Positions 1-6,988 of a DNA stretch of 13,737 nucleotides are shown piece by piece. This stretch comes from an uncultured Actinomyces sp. GTDB taxonomy: Bacteria; Actinomycetota; Actinomycetes; Actinomycetales; Actinomycetaceae. Location: the NCBI GenBank assembly GCA_945949035.1, contig CAMFDH010000014.1, forward strand, positions 1-13,737, written 5' to 3'. The stretch's first letter is position 1; every line of letters begins with the position of its first letter. A model generated the notes under the pieces. It was given only the letters and a program-made list of their open reading frames with translations, did no database searches and was not told the origin of the DNA. The translations under genes were made by a program, and so were the position numbers.

Positions 1-485
1 TGGCCAGCCATGTTTCCCGGACCGCCCGCGAGTACAGAGAAAGCACGATCAGGCATCTCTTCAACCAGGATCGCGTAGCGTGACGCGACCATGGTGCTCT
101 GGGCAACGAAGTTAGACCGCTTCTTCCTCATGGCCCAGGAAATGCTGGTGATGAGAACACCCAGCAGAACACCGACTGCAATCAGGGTGATCGGAATGAT
201 GACGGGGGCGCCCGGGTAGAAGAGTATCGAGAACACACCCATGAGCAGACCCCAGGTCAGGCCCTGGGTGGCACCCGTGAGAGCAACTCGTCCCGGAGTC
301 ATTCGGCCCAGGATTCGCTCTGCGAGGTGGAGGTCAGAACCGACAATCGTGACACCGGCGATAGGAATCTGGTTTTCGCTCAGCAGCTCAACTGCGGCGG
401 TCGCTTCCTCATGGGTGCGAAAAGCCGCAACCTCCGTGCCCACGGGCATTCGGGGTGAACTTGTTGAAACGATGTTCCGCGCCAT
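1..485 (-). CDS. YflT-domain (general stress protein 17M-like) membrane protein, C-terminus cut by window edge
   Basis: An open frame runs from ATG at 485 off the left edge, giving at least 161 residues without a stop. An AAGGA ribosome-binding site lies about 8 bases upstream of the ATG. Residues 17-65 resemble the YflT/heat-induced stress fold: a short strand, a helix with THEEATAAVELL, then VTIVGSDLHLAERILGRMT. Two hydrophobic segments follow at about 67-90 and 94-118, joined by a short PGAP turn, then a basic stretch (MRKKR) and a soluble tail. This layout matches a conserved actinobacterial family usually annotated as 'general stress protein', often near mrp. A membrane location is inferred from the two helices. 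The biochemical role is unknown. It is divergent from mrp, with 117 bases between the two starts. Confidence 0.8.
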   Translation of the reverse strand, partial: MARNIVSTSSPRMPVGTEVAAFRTHEEATAAVELLSENQIPIAGVTIVGSDLHLAERILGRMTPGRVALTGATQGLTWGLLMGVFSILFYPGAPVIIPITLIAVGVLLGVLITSISWAMRKKRSNFVAQSTMVASRYAILVEEMPDRAFSVLAGGPGNMAG

Positions 486-602
486 ACACCTGTCCTTTTC
501 TATCGGTTCCCCAACCCTACTTTCATTGGAGACTCCGGGCTAAGCTCTTCGCCCATAGCGTTGAAAACGGGTACCCCAACAGGTGTCGCCTAAGCTAGGG
601 AC
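486..602. promoter_or_regulatory. Divergent intergenic region between the YflT-domain gene and mrp
   Basis: This 117-base gap must carry promoters for both flanking genes. Towards mrp, TAAGCT (591-596) fits the actinobacterial TANNNT -10 pattern and places a start site seven bases on, at the A of the mrp ATG (603). TTGAAA at 561-566 is too far away (24 bases) to be its usual -35. Towards the stress-protein gene, TAGGGT (minus strand, 519-514) is a weak -10 candidate that would give a leader of about 22 bases carrying the AAGGA site. No convincing -35 is visible on either side. Confidence 0.35.
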
Positions 603-1739
603 ATGACCGTGAACGAATCCGCTGTAATGGAAGCTCTGGGTAGAGTAATCGACCCGGAAATCAACAAGCCACTTCCCGAACTGGGAATGATCGAGGGCGT
701 CGAGATTGATGGTGGCCACGTCACCGTCAAGGTTCTCCTCACCACCGCCGGTTGTCCCCTGAAGAACACCATCACCGCTGATGTTGAAAACGAGGTCGGT
801 AAGGTCGAACACGTCGAGTCCATTCGCGTCAACATGGGCGTGATGAGCGACGAGCAGAAGAAGGGCCTGCGCGAGAAACTGACCGGACACGCAGAACGCG
901 AGATCCCCTTTACCCGCGCTGACAACCTGACCCGCGTTATCGCTGTCACCTCCGGCAAGGGCGGGGTCGGTAAGTCTTCCGTCACCGCGAACCTCGCGGT
1001 TGCACTTGCGGCCCAGGGCCTCAAGGTGGGCGTGCTTGACGCAGACATCTACGGCTTCTCTATTCCCCGCATGCTCGGGATCCAGCATGACCCGCAGTCG
1101 ATTGACGGAATGATCGTCCCTCCGATTGGCACCGACGGCGTCAAAGTCATCTCGATCGGCATGTTTGTCCCTGAGGGCCAGCCGATCATCTGGCGCGGCC
1201 CCATGCTGCACCGCGCACTCCAGCAGTTCCTCGCAGACGTGTTCTGGGGGGATCTGGATGTCCTACTTCTCGACATGCCGCCGGGCACGGGCGATGTGGC
1301 AATCTCAATCGCACAGCTGCTCCCGAACGCAGAGATCCTGATCGTCACGACCCCCCAGATTGCCGCTGCCGAGGTCGCAGAGCGTTCCGGTTCAATCGCC
1401 ACCCAGACTCGTCAGCGCGTCATCGGCGTGGTTGAGAACATGGCCTACCTGTCGCAGCCCGATGGCTCCCGCCTGGAGATCTTCGGGTCCGGCGGCGGCG
1501 AAACCGTTTCGGCTCACCTGGCGGCACTTCTTGGCTACGAGGTTCCCCTTCTGGCGCAGGTCCCCCTTGACATCGACCTCCGTCAGGGCGGTGACAGCGG
1601 TGTACCGATCGCTGCCCAGCAGTCAAGCGCACCGGATTCAACCACCGCGGAAGAACTGCACAGGCTGGCCGGCAAGCTTGCCTCTCACGCCCGCGGACTT
1701 GTCGGACGCCCCCTGGGTGTGGCCCCAATCAGGCGTTAG
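603..1739 (+). CDS. mrp: Mrp/ApbC (NBP35-type) P-loop ATPase, iron-sulfur cluster carrier family
   Basis: The 378-residue product has an N-terminal MIP18/DUF59 domain (about 5-80, with TTAGCPLK around Cys51) followed by a ParA/MinD-like ATPase. The deviant Walker A GKGGVGKS is at 118-125. DADIYGFSIPRMLG follows at about 146-159, and LLDMPPGTGD forms the Walker B region. Family members are thought to bind and deliver Fe-S clusters in the cytoplasm. The Cys-x-x-Cys that many homologues carry just after NMxY is missing here: the segment reads NMAYLSQPDGSRLEIFG, and Cys51 is the only cysteine in the protein. From memory, mycobacterial Mrp also lacks the pair, so this may be a lineage trait. There is no usable Shine-Dalgarno upstream, and a TANNNT element sits seven bases before the ATG, so a leaderless mRNA is likely. 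The product name is firm; the cluster-carrier role is inferred. Confidence 0.95.
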   Translation: MTVNESAVMEALGRVIDPEINKPLPELGMIEGVEIDGGHVTVKVLLTTAGCPLKNTITADVENEVGKVEHVESIRVNMGVMSDEQKKGLREKLTGHAEREIPFTRADNLTRVIAVTSGKGGVGKSSVTANLAVALAAQGLKVGVLDADIYGFSIPRMLGIQHDPQSIDGMIVPPIGTDGVKVISIGMFVPEGQPIIWRGPMLHRALQQFLADVFWGDLDVLLLDMPPGTGDVAISIAQLLPNAEILIVTTPQIAAAEVAERSGSIATQTRQRVIGVVENMAYLSQPDGSRLEIFGSGGGETVSAHLAALLGYEVPLLAQVPLDIDLRQGGDSGVPIAAQQSSAPDSTTAEELHRLAGKLASHARGLVGRPLGVAPIRR

Positions 1740-1809
1740 CAGCACAAACAGCATCACCCCCGTCCGGGTCCTCCAAGCAAAAGCGAAAGCGGGAGGAACT
1801 GGTCGGGGG

Positions 1810-1815
1810 TAGCCT
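1810..1815 (+). promoter_or_regulatory. Candidate -10 element for the O-methyltransferase gene
   Basis: TAGCCT fits TANNNT. Transcription starting seven bases downstream (1822) would give a leader of about 22 bases containing the GGAAGGGG ribosome-binding site (1831-1838). No -35 is recognisable, and readthrough from mrp, which ends about 70 bases earlier, is also possible. Confidence 0.25.
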
Positions 1816-1843
1816 ATTGATACCAAAGTGGGAAGGGGCCACC

Positions 1844-2488
1844 ATGTCTGCCAACAAGAATGACATCTGGATGTTCAGTGAAGAGTTCGTCACTGAGCCC
1901 GCCGTAATTGCCAGTGCACGTGAAGTCGCAGTTGAGCTCGGGGCGGACCCTGTCTCCACCGCGACCGGAGCCCTCCTTCGAGCCGTGGCGGCAATGCGTA
2001 ATGCCAAGTCCGTTGTCGAGGTCGGGACCGGCGCTGGCATCTCTGGACTGTGGGTCCTGTCAGGGATGAATGACCGTGGCGTCCTCACCACCATTGATCC
2101 GGAACCAGAGTTTCAACAGTCAGCTGCCATGGCCTTCCGTGCAGCAAAGGTTCCGTCGTCACGAACCCGCTTCATCAACGGCCGGGCCCTGGACGTACTC
2201 CCTCGCCTCGCGGACTCCTCCTACGACATGGTCGTTCTCGACGCACTTCCCGAGGAGACCGCGCAGTACGTTCACCACGCCCTCCGTCTGCTGCGCCCCA
2301 GTGGCGCCCTCGTCATTCCGAATGCCCTCTGGTTCGGCAACGTAGCCAACCCTGCGCGACGTGACCCCCACACAGTTGCCATGCGTGAAGTGGTTCGCGA
2401 ACTCCTCGACTCGGAGGACTTCCTGACCACTTTGCTTCCCACGGGCGACGGCGTCCTCATTGCGGTTCGGCCCGCTCCCGCTCTCTAA
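1844..2488 (+). CDS. Class I SAM-dependent O-methyltransferase (catechol-OMT-like family)
   Basis: The product is 214 residues from the ATG at 1844. That start is preferred over the in-frame TTG at 1817 because GGAAGGGG lies about seven bases before it. Motif I, VEVGTGAGISGLW, is at 58-70. The acidic residue expected to bind the SAM ribose follows in TTIDPE (D85). The DMVVLDALPEE strand (128-138) corresponds to the metal- and substrate-side acidic motif of the methyltransferase_3 group. The C-terminal GDGVLIAVRP strand closes the fold. As I recall it, the protein resembles the Rv1220c type of mycobacteria. The substrate is unknown. The usual lysine after the second acidic motif (DxDK) is not present, so metal-dependent catechol chemistry should not be assumed. 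A strong hairpin follows the stop. Confidence 0.88.
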   Translation: MSANKNDIWMFSEEFVTEPAVIASAREVAVELGADPVSTATGALLRAVAAMRNAKSVVEVGTGAGISGLWVLSGMNDRGVLTTIDPEPEFQQSAAMAFRAAKVPSSRTRFINGRALDVLPRLADSSYDMVVLDALPEETAQYVHHALRLLRPSGALVIPNALWFGNVANPARRDPHTVAMREVVRELLDSEDFLTTLLPTGDGVLIAVRPAPAL

Positions 2489-2507
2489 CGGGGCTCCACC
2501 GTAGCAG

Positions 2508-2553
2508 CGTAAGTAGAGGCGACCCACCACCTGGTGGGTCGCCTCTACTTACG
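2508..2553. terminator. Strong bidirectional terminator-like hairpin between convergent genes
   Basis: Two arms of 22 bases (2508-2529 and 2532-2553) are perfect reverse complements around a CC spacer. The arms contain GTAGAGGCGACCCACC and its complement. The hairpin begins 20 bases after the methyltransferase stop and ends 17 bases from the DUF3117 stop on the other strand. Neither side has a clear T-tract, so it is either a factor-assisted or U-less terminator, or a 3'-end protector for both mRNAs. Confidence 0.7.
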
Positions 2554-2569
2554 TGTACTTGAGGATCCT

Positions 2570-2734
2570 TTAGACGGCCGCCTGCAGTGCCTCTGCAAGT
2601 TCTGCAGCCTCATCCGGCGTGAGTTCAATGACCAGGCGACCCCCGCCTTCACTGGGGATTCGCATAATGATCCCGCGCCCCTCCTTGGTTGCCTCTAGTG
2701 GTCCGTCACCGGTTCTTGGCTTCATCGCTGCCAT
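2570..2734 (-). CDS. DUF3117 family small protein (54 aa)
   Basis: A 54-codon frame starts with ATG at 2734 behind GGAGGA (spacing about 8 bases) and ends with TAA at 2572-2570. The product opens MAAMKPRTGDGPLEATKEG and continues with RGIIMRIPSEGGGRLVIELTPDEAAELAEAL. This is close to the near-invariant DUF3117 protein I know from actinobacteria (Rv1211-like in mycobacteria). It has an extended glycine-rich first half and a short C-terminal helix. It has no membrane segment and no cysteine. The function is unknown. It lies 66 bases downstream of the LOG-family gene on the same strand and may be read from that transcript as well as from a TAGAAT element at 2794-2789. Confidence 0.93.
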   Translation of the reverse strand: MAAMKPRTGDGPLEATKEGRGIIMRIPSEGGGRLVIELTPDEAAELAEALQAAV

Positions 2735-2788
2735 CGGATAGTCCTCCGCTTCTGTGATGCGTTCATTGGGCCAGTAACTCTCTAGACC

Positions 2789-2794
2789 ATTCTA
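2789..2794 (-). promoter_or_regulatory. Candidate -10 element for the DUF3117 gene
   Basis: On the minus strand TAGAAT (five of six matches to TATAAT) sits just past the LOG gene stop. A start seven bases downstream (2782) gives a leader of about 48 bases with GGAGGA. No clear -35 is seen, so this is a weak call. Confidence 0.3.
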
Positions 2795-2800
2795 CGCGGA

Positions 2801-3562
2801 TCACGTCCCGTCTGCGTGTTGTTCCAGGCTGTCCTTGCTGTTCTGCAACGCTTCGATCCCGTTCCACATGTGTTCAACGGCCTCTTCGGCGGTATCCACG
2901 ACCTTGAAGTAGTCGATGTCGCTCTCGTTGATCATCCCCTCGGCGGCCAGCGTATTGCGTAGCCAATCGACCAGGGGTTCCCAGTACTCACTTCCAACGA
3001 GGGCGATGGGGAACCAGTCAATCTTGCCGGTCTGCACCAGGGTGAGGGCCTCAAAGAGCTCATCCATGGTCCCAAGACCACCGGGGAGCACGATGAACCC
3101 TCGGGCGTAGCGCACGAACATGACCTTGCGGACGAAGAAGTACTTGAAGTTGACGCCCAGGTTGATCCAGGGGTTCATCCCCTGCTCAAAGGGCAGCTCA
3201 ATACCAAGCCCCACGGAGACCCCGTTGGCCTCAAACGCGCCCTTGTTGGCAGCTTCCATCACCCCGGGTCCACCACCCGTGATCGTAGCGAAGCCATTCT
3301 GGGCCATAAGCCTGCCGATCTCCTCGGCCAGCCTGTAGTACTTCGAGTCCTTGGGGGTACGGGCTGACCCGAACACTGACACAGCATTGGTGATGCTTCG
3401 CAGCGCAGAGAAACCCTCGACGAACTCAGCTTGAATACGCATGACACGCCAGGCGTCCTCAGTCCGAGACTGGAGGAGCTTCTGGTCGGCCATGGCACTC
3501 GGTAGCTCCCGACCCCTCATGATCACCGGGCCGCGGCGATGAACCTTCCCACCTGATGGCAT
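2801..3562 (-). CDS. LOG family protein (TIGR00730), nucleoside 5'-monophosphate phosphoribohydrolase-like
   Basis: The product is 253 residues from the ATG at 3562, chosen because AAGGAGGGACC precedes it; the in-frame start nine codons upstream lacks such a site. After an N-terminal extension of about 60 residues comes the Rossmann-type LOG core: VFGSAR (63-68), TITGGGPGVMEAANKGAF (93-110), FFVRKVMFV (142-150) and LPGGLGTMDELFEAL (159-173). The last matches the PGGxGTxxE motif, with catalytic-type Arg145 and Glu168. Characterised relatives hydrolyse cytokinin riboside 5'-monophosphate or AMP to free base plus ribose-5-phosphate. Similar proteins are often mis-annotated as lysine decarboxylases. 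The gene is divergent from the purine nucleoside phosphorylase gene and followed by DUF3117. The family call is firm; the physiological substrate is open. Confidence 0.9.
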   Translation of the reverse strand: MPSGGKVHRRGPVIMRGRELPSAMADQKLLQSRTEDAWRVMRIQAEFVEGFSALRSITNAVSVFGSARTPKDSKYYRLAEEIGRLMAQNGFATITGGGPGVMEAANKGAFEANGVSVGLGIELPFEQGMNPWINLGVNFKYFFVRKVMFVRYARGFIVLPGGLGTMDELFEALTLVQTGKIDWFPIALVGSEYWEPLVDWLRNTLAAEGMINESDIDYFKVVDTAEEAVEHMWNGIEALQNSKDSLEQHADGT

Positions 3563-3714
3563 GGTCCCTCCTTGAAGTCTTAGAAACAAGTCACAGTGTT
3601 TACCAGCAAACGCTACACCCCCGCCCGAAGTACGCGACTTTCCCGCACTGTCCCCGACCTATTAGCTACATCCTCAACTACACGAGGATTCGCGTTTAGC
3701 GGTAGATTTGGCCC
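3563..3714. promoter_or_regulatory. Divergent intergenic region between the LOG gene and the PNP gene
   Basis: This 152-base spacer separates two start codons. Towards the PNP gene, TAGATT (3703-3708) fits TANNNT and predicts a transcript start at 3715, the first base of the ATG. GAGGA at 3684-3688 is 26 bases from the ATG and too far to serve as a ribosome-binding site, so the mRNA is likely leaderless. Towards the LOG gene there are only weak candidates (such as TAGCGT), plus a strong AAGGAGG just before the ATG. No obvious operator dyad is seen. Confidence 0.4.
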
Positions 3715-4533
3715 ATGACCAAAGAAGATCTTCCCCAGGAACCATTTGCTCTGGCCGCTGAGGCTGCCCGCGCAATCAAGAACCACTCAGGTATCGACAA
3801 GTACGACATTGCACTCGTCCTCGGCTCAGGTTGGGGCGGCGCCGCCGACCTCATCGGAGAGACGGTAGATGAGATTGATGCTGCCGATGTCCCCGGCTTT
3901 TCTGCCCCGGCAGTCGCTGGGCACACCGCCACGATGCGCACCATCCGGGTCCATGGCAGCGACAAGGTCGCCCTCGTCCTCGGATCACGCACCCACTTCT
4001 ACGAGGGTAAGGGTGTTCGGGCGGTAGCCCACGGCATGCGCACGGCCGCGGCGCTCGGATGTGACCAGGTTGTCCTCACCAACGGCTGCGGCGGCCTCAA
4101 CGTCGAGTGGAAGCCCGGACAGGTAGTCCGCATCAGCGACCACATCAACCTCACTGCAGAATCACCACTTGAGGGCGCGAACGTTGGCGACCTCACCGAC
4201 CTGTACTCCCCCCGTCTGCGCACCCTCGCCCGGACCGTCGACGCTTCGCTTCCCGAGGGCGTTTACGTGCAGTTCCGCGGCCCCCACTATGAGACGCCTG
4301 CGGAAGTCAAGATGGCGGGTGTCATCGGAGGCGACCTCGTCGGCATGTCAACCACCCTTGAAGCCATTGCGGCCCGTGAGTCCGGGCTGGAGATTCTTGG
4401 CCTCTCACTGATGACGAACCTGGCTGCAGGTATCTCGCCGGTTCGTCTCTCCCACGAAGAAGTCATTGAAGCAGGAACGGAAGCGGCACCCCGAATCGCG
4501 CGACTGCTCGCTGACGTCGTCCAGAAGATGTAA
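3715..4533 (+). CDS. Purine nucleoside phosphorylase, trimeric (6-oxopurine) type
   Basis: The 272-residue protein matches the trimeric PNP/MTAP superfamily in length and motifs. The phosphate loop GSGWGG is at 37-42. RTHFYEG (92-98) parallels the phosphate- and ribose-binding strand. Further on are VVLTNGCGGLN (119-129), GPHYETPAE (189-197), GMSTTLEAIAARE (210-222) and SLMTN with Asn235. Tyr192-Glu193 and Asn235 align by motif with the purine-binding Phe/Glu and Asn of human PNP, which favour inosine and guanosine. It carries out phosphorolysis of (deoxy)purine nucleosides to free base and (deoxy)ribose-1-phosphate in the cytoplasm. The phosphohexomutase gene starts 21 bases downstream, an arrangement I recall from mycobacteria (deoD-pmmB). 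The start is probably leaderless. Confidence 0.95.
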   Translation: MTKEDLPQEPFALAAEAARAIKNHSGIDKYDIALVLGSGWGGAADLIGETVDEIDAADVPGFSAPAVAGHTATMRTIRVHGSDKVALVLGSRTHFYEGKGVRAVAHGMRTAAALGCDQVVLTNGCGGLNVEWKPGQVVRISDHINLTAESPLEGANVGDLTDLYSPRLRTLARTVDASLPEGVYVQFRGPHYETPAEVKMAGVIGGDLVGMSTTLEAIAARESGLEILGLSLMTNLAAGISPVRLSHEEVIEAGTEAAPRIARLLADVVQKM

Positions 4534-4554
4534 TAGGAAAGGCACAAAAACCAC

Positions 4555-6267
4555 ATGTCTGTTGAACTTTTCGACCGCGAAGCAGTTCTGACCTGGATCG
4601 ATGATGATCCCAACATCCGGGATGCACAGGAGCTCGAGCAGCTTCTGAAGCTCTCTGATGAGGGCGATGAGGGCGCCAGCGCCGAACTCGCTGACCGCTT
4701 CTCAGGAATGCTCACCTTCGGCACCGCCGGCCTTCGTGGTCACCTCGGGGCCGGTCCAAACCGCATGAACCGGGCGGTTGTTATTCGCGCAGCAGCGGGT
4801 CTGACCAACTACCTGCACTCCGTCCTCCCCGAGGGCTTCAAGGTCGTCATCGGCTACGACGCCCGCTACGGCTCCCACGACTTCGCCCTCGATACCGCTG
4901 CCGTGGTTGAGGCCGGGGGCGGACACGCCATCGTCTTCGAGAAGGCCCTGCCCACCCCGGTGACGGCATTCGCGCTGCGCCATCTCGATGCGGATGCAGC
5001 CGTCATGGTGACCGCGTCTCACAACCCCCCAGAGGATAACGGCTACAAGGTCTACCTCGGTGGGCGTGTGGTGACCGGGGCCGGTCAGGGAACGCAGATT
5101 GTGCCTCCCTACGACGCCCAGATCCTCGAGCAGATCGAGGCTGTCCCCTCGGTGTCTTCCGTTGAGCGGGCTGAGTCCGGCTGGGAGTTCATCGGTTCAG
5201 ATCTGGTCGATAAGTACATCGAGCGCATCACCGAGATCGTTCCTGAGGGACCGCGTGACCTCAAGATCGTCCTCACGTCGATGCACGGTGTCGGCGGTGA
5301 GACAGCGATGAAGGCCCTTGACCACTGTGGTTTCAAGGACGTTACCGTCGTTGCCGAACAGCACGAGCCGGATCCCGACTTCCCGACCGTGGCCTTCCCG
5401 AACCCGGAGGAGCCCGGGGCTCTCGACCTCTCCTTCCGCACGGCGGCAGAGATCGATGCTGACATTATCCTGGCTAATGACCCCGACGCTGACCGTTCCT
5501 CGGCCGCGATCCCTGACGCCAACTCGGCTTCGGGCTGGCGTCAGCTGACCGGTGATGAGGTCGGTTCGCTGCTCGGTGAGCAGAAGGCACGTGAGGTTGC
5601 CGCTACCACCGATGCCGCAGAGCTGCCCACAAAGATGCTGGCGAACTCCATTGTCTCGTCGCGTCTGCTCAGCCGTATCGCCGCAGACATCGGCCTCGGA
5701 CATGCCAATACCCTGACCGGCTTCAAGTGGATCTCTCGGGTGCCCGGCATTGTCTTCGGCTACGAAGAGGCCCTCGGTTACTGCGTTGACCCGGACTTTG
5801 TGCGTGACAAGGACGGCATCTCCGCGGGGACGAAGCTGGCTGCTCTGGCAGCTTCACTGAAGGCAGAGGGGCGCACGCTTGGTGACAAGCTGGATGAGTT
5901 TGCTGAGAAGCACGGGCTTCATGCCACAGCTCCCCTCACGATCCGAGTTGAGGATCTCAGCCTGATCGCCAAGGGAATGCAGAACCTGCGCACCAACGGA
6001 CTCGAAGAGATCGCTGGGTCACGCGTGGTGACCGGCATCGACCTCGCAGAGGGTTCAGCCGACCTGCCCCCCACGGACGGACTGCTCTACATCACTGAGC
6101 GCAACGACCGCGTCGTCGTGCGTCCCTCGGGAACCGAGCCGAAGCTGAAGTGCTACATCGAGGTTATCGAGCCGGTGGCAGAGGGCTCGGTGGCGGCTGC
6201 ACGCATTCGCGCTGCGCAGCGACTGGAAGAGATCAAGGCTGCGATGGCCCCGGCTATCGGGATCTAG
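4555..6267 (+). CDS. Phospho-sugar mutase (alpha-D-phosphohexomutase family; phosphoglucomutase/phosphomannomutase/phosphopentomutase-like)
   Basis: The 570-residue protein has all four phosphohexomutase domains. FGTAGLRG (55-62) marks the N-terminus. The phosphoserine loop [15 protein letters not shown] (153-167) has Ser155 as the phosphorylated residue. The metal loop NDPDADR is at 308-314, the sugar-specificity loop GYEEALGY at 402-409 and the phosphate-binding RPSGTEPK at 523-530. The length fits the long PgcA/PGM2-like subgroup. AGGAAAGG after the PNP stop lies about 12 bases before the ATG. Being paired with PNP and converging on deoC, and with no DeoB-type phosphopentomutase in view, it may interconvert (deoxy)ribose-1- and 5-phosphates; this is inference, and hexose phosphates remain possible. 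Its TAG stop overlaps the deoC stop on the other strand. Confidence 0.93.
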   Translation: MSVELFDREAVLTWIDDDPNIRDAQELEQLLKLSDEGDEGASAELADRFSGMLTFGTAGLRGHLGAGPNRMNRAVVIRAAAGLTNYLHSVLPEGFKVVIGYDARYGSHDFALDTAAVVEAGGGHAIVFEKALPTPVTAFALRHLDADAAVMVTASHNPPEDNGYKVYLGGRVVTGAGQGTQIVPPYDAQILEQIEAVPSVSSVERAESGWEFIGSDLVDKYIERITEIVPEGPRDLKIVLTSMHGVGGETAMKALDHCGFKDVTVVAEQHEPDPDFPTVAFPNPEEPGALDLSFRTAAEIDADIILANDPDADRSSAAIPDANSASGWRQLTGDEVGSLLGEQKAREVAATTDAAELPTKMLANSIVSSRLLSRIAADIGLGHANTLTGFKWISRVPGIVFGYEEALGYCVDPDFVRDKDGISAGTKLAALAASLKAEGRTLGDKLDEFAEKHGLHATAPLTIRVEDLSLIAKGMQNLRTNGLEEIAGSRVVTGIDLAEGSADLPPTDGLLYITERNDRVVVRPSGTEPKLKCYIEVIEPVAEGSVAAARIRAAQRLEEIKAAMAPAIGI

Positions 6268-6923
6268 ACCGCACAGACAAGGCGCCCCGCGACGGCTGCC
6301 GTACCGGAGAGACCCAGGCGGCTTGCCCCGGCCTCAATCATGGCTTCGGCGGCAGCTGCATCACGCACGCCCCCGGAAGCCTTGACGCCAATGTCCGGCC
6401 CTACCGTCTTACGCATCAGCGCGACGGCATGGGTGCTGGCGCCCCCTGCGGGGTGGAACCCGGTCGAGGTCTTCACATAGTCCGCACCCGCGCGTACTGC
6501 AGCCTCACAGGTGCTCACGATCTCTTCATCTGTCAGCGCGGCCGACTCGATGATGACCTTGAGAAGAGTCTCTGGCGCAGCATCACGAACACCCTGGATT
6601 TCGGACTCAACGGCCTCGAAGTCACCCTGCTTAACGAAGGCCAGGTTGACCACCATGTCGATCTCATCCGCGCCGTCAGCAGCAGCCTGAGCTGCTTCAA
6701 ATGCCTTCACCGCAGGCTTGACAGCACCCGAGGGGAAGCCGACCACGACAGCCAGCTTCAGTGACTCAGGAAGCTCAACCGGGATCATCGACGGTGAGAC
6801 GCAGACCGAGAAGGTCCCGAGCTCTACGGCGTCATCAATCAGGGCCTGGACATCTGCCGCAGTGGCCTCAGGCTTGAGCAGGGTGTGGTCAACCATCTGT
6901 GCCACGGTTTCACGATTTGTCAT
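6264..6923 (-). CDS. deoC: Deoxyribose-phosphate aldolase
   Basis: The enzyme cleaves 2-deoxyribose-5-phosphate to acetaldehyde and glyceraldehyde-3-phosphate, the last step of deoxynucleoside breakdown. The 219-residue TIM-barrel protein opens with [11 protein letters not shown] (11-21). It has DEIDMVVN with Asp89, the Schiff-base lysine Lys151 in VKTSTGF, and the proton-relay lysine Lys181 in GVKASGG. Two ATGs are adjacent. The one at 6923 is six bases from AGGAG and is preferred; starting at 6926 adds one Met with only three bases spacing. It is probably the last gene of the minus-strand operon, 62 bases after the pyrimidine-nucleoside phosphorylase gene. Its stop (CTA read in reverse) shares four bases with the mutase stop. 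Confidence 0.96.
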   Translation of the reverse strand: MTNRETVAQMVDHTLLKPEATAADVQALIDDAVELGTFSVCVSPSMIPVELPESLKLAVVVGFPSGAVKPAVKAFEAAQAAADGADEIDMVVNLAFVKQGDFEAVESEIQGVRDAAPETLLKVIIESAALTDEEIVSTCEAAVRAGADYVKTSTGFHPAGGASTHAVALMRKTVGPDIGVKASGGVRDAAAAEAMIEAGASRLGLSGTAAVAGRLVCAV

Positions 6924-6944
6924 CATTTTCTCCTAAGAGTTGCT

Positions 6945-6973
6945 GGGGACTGGCCGCATCTTGGGCCAGCCCC
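6945..6973. other. Hairpin in the deoA-deoC spacer
   Basis: The arms 6945-6955 and 6964-6973 pair through 10 G+C-rich base pairs with one bulged base and an 8-base loop. On the minus transcript the structure lies between the pyrimidine-nucleoside phosphorylase stop and the deoC ribosome-binding site, with no U-tract after it. It could stabilise or segment the operon mRNA rather than stop transcription. Confidence 0.45.
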
Positions 6974-6988
6974 CTACCGTTTTGGTTG

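Noticed and set aside
241..543. Open frame of 100 codons on the plus strand
   Set aside because: It lies opposite the YflT-domain gene, which has recognisable family motifs, helices and a ribosome-binding site; the plus-strand product is arginine- and serine-rich without similarity to anything I recognise.
540..1211. Long minus-strand open frame opposite mrp
   Set aside because: It is antisense to a clear Mrp ATPase, its product resembles nothing I know, and long antisense frames are common in GC-rich DNA.
1817..1843. Upstream TTG start for the methyltransferase
   Set aside because: GGAAGGGG lies inside this stretch at correct spacing for the ATG at 1844, and the extra nine residues have no family support.
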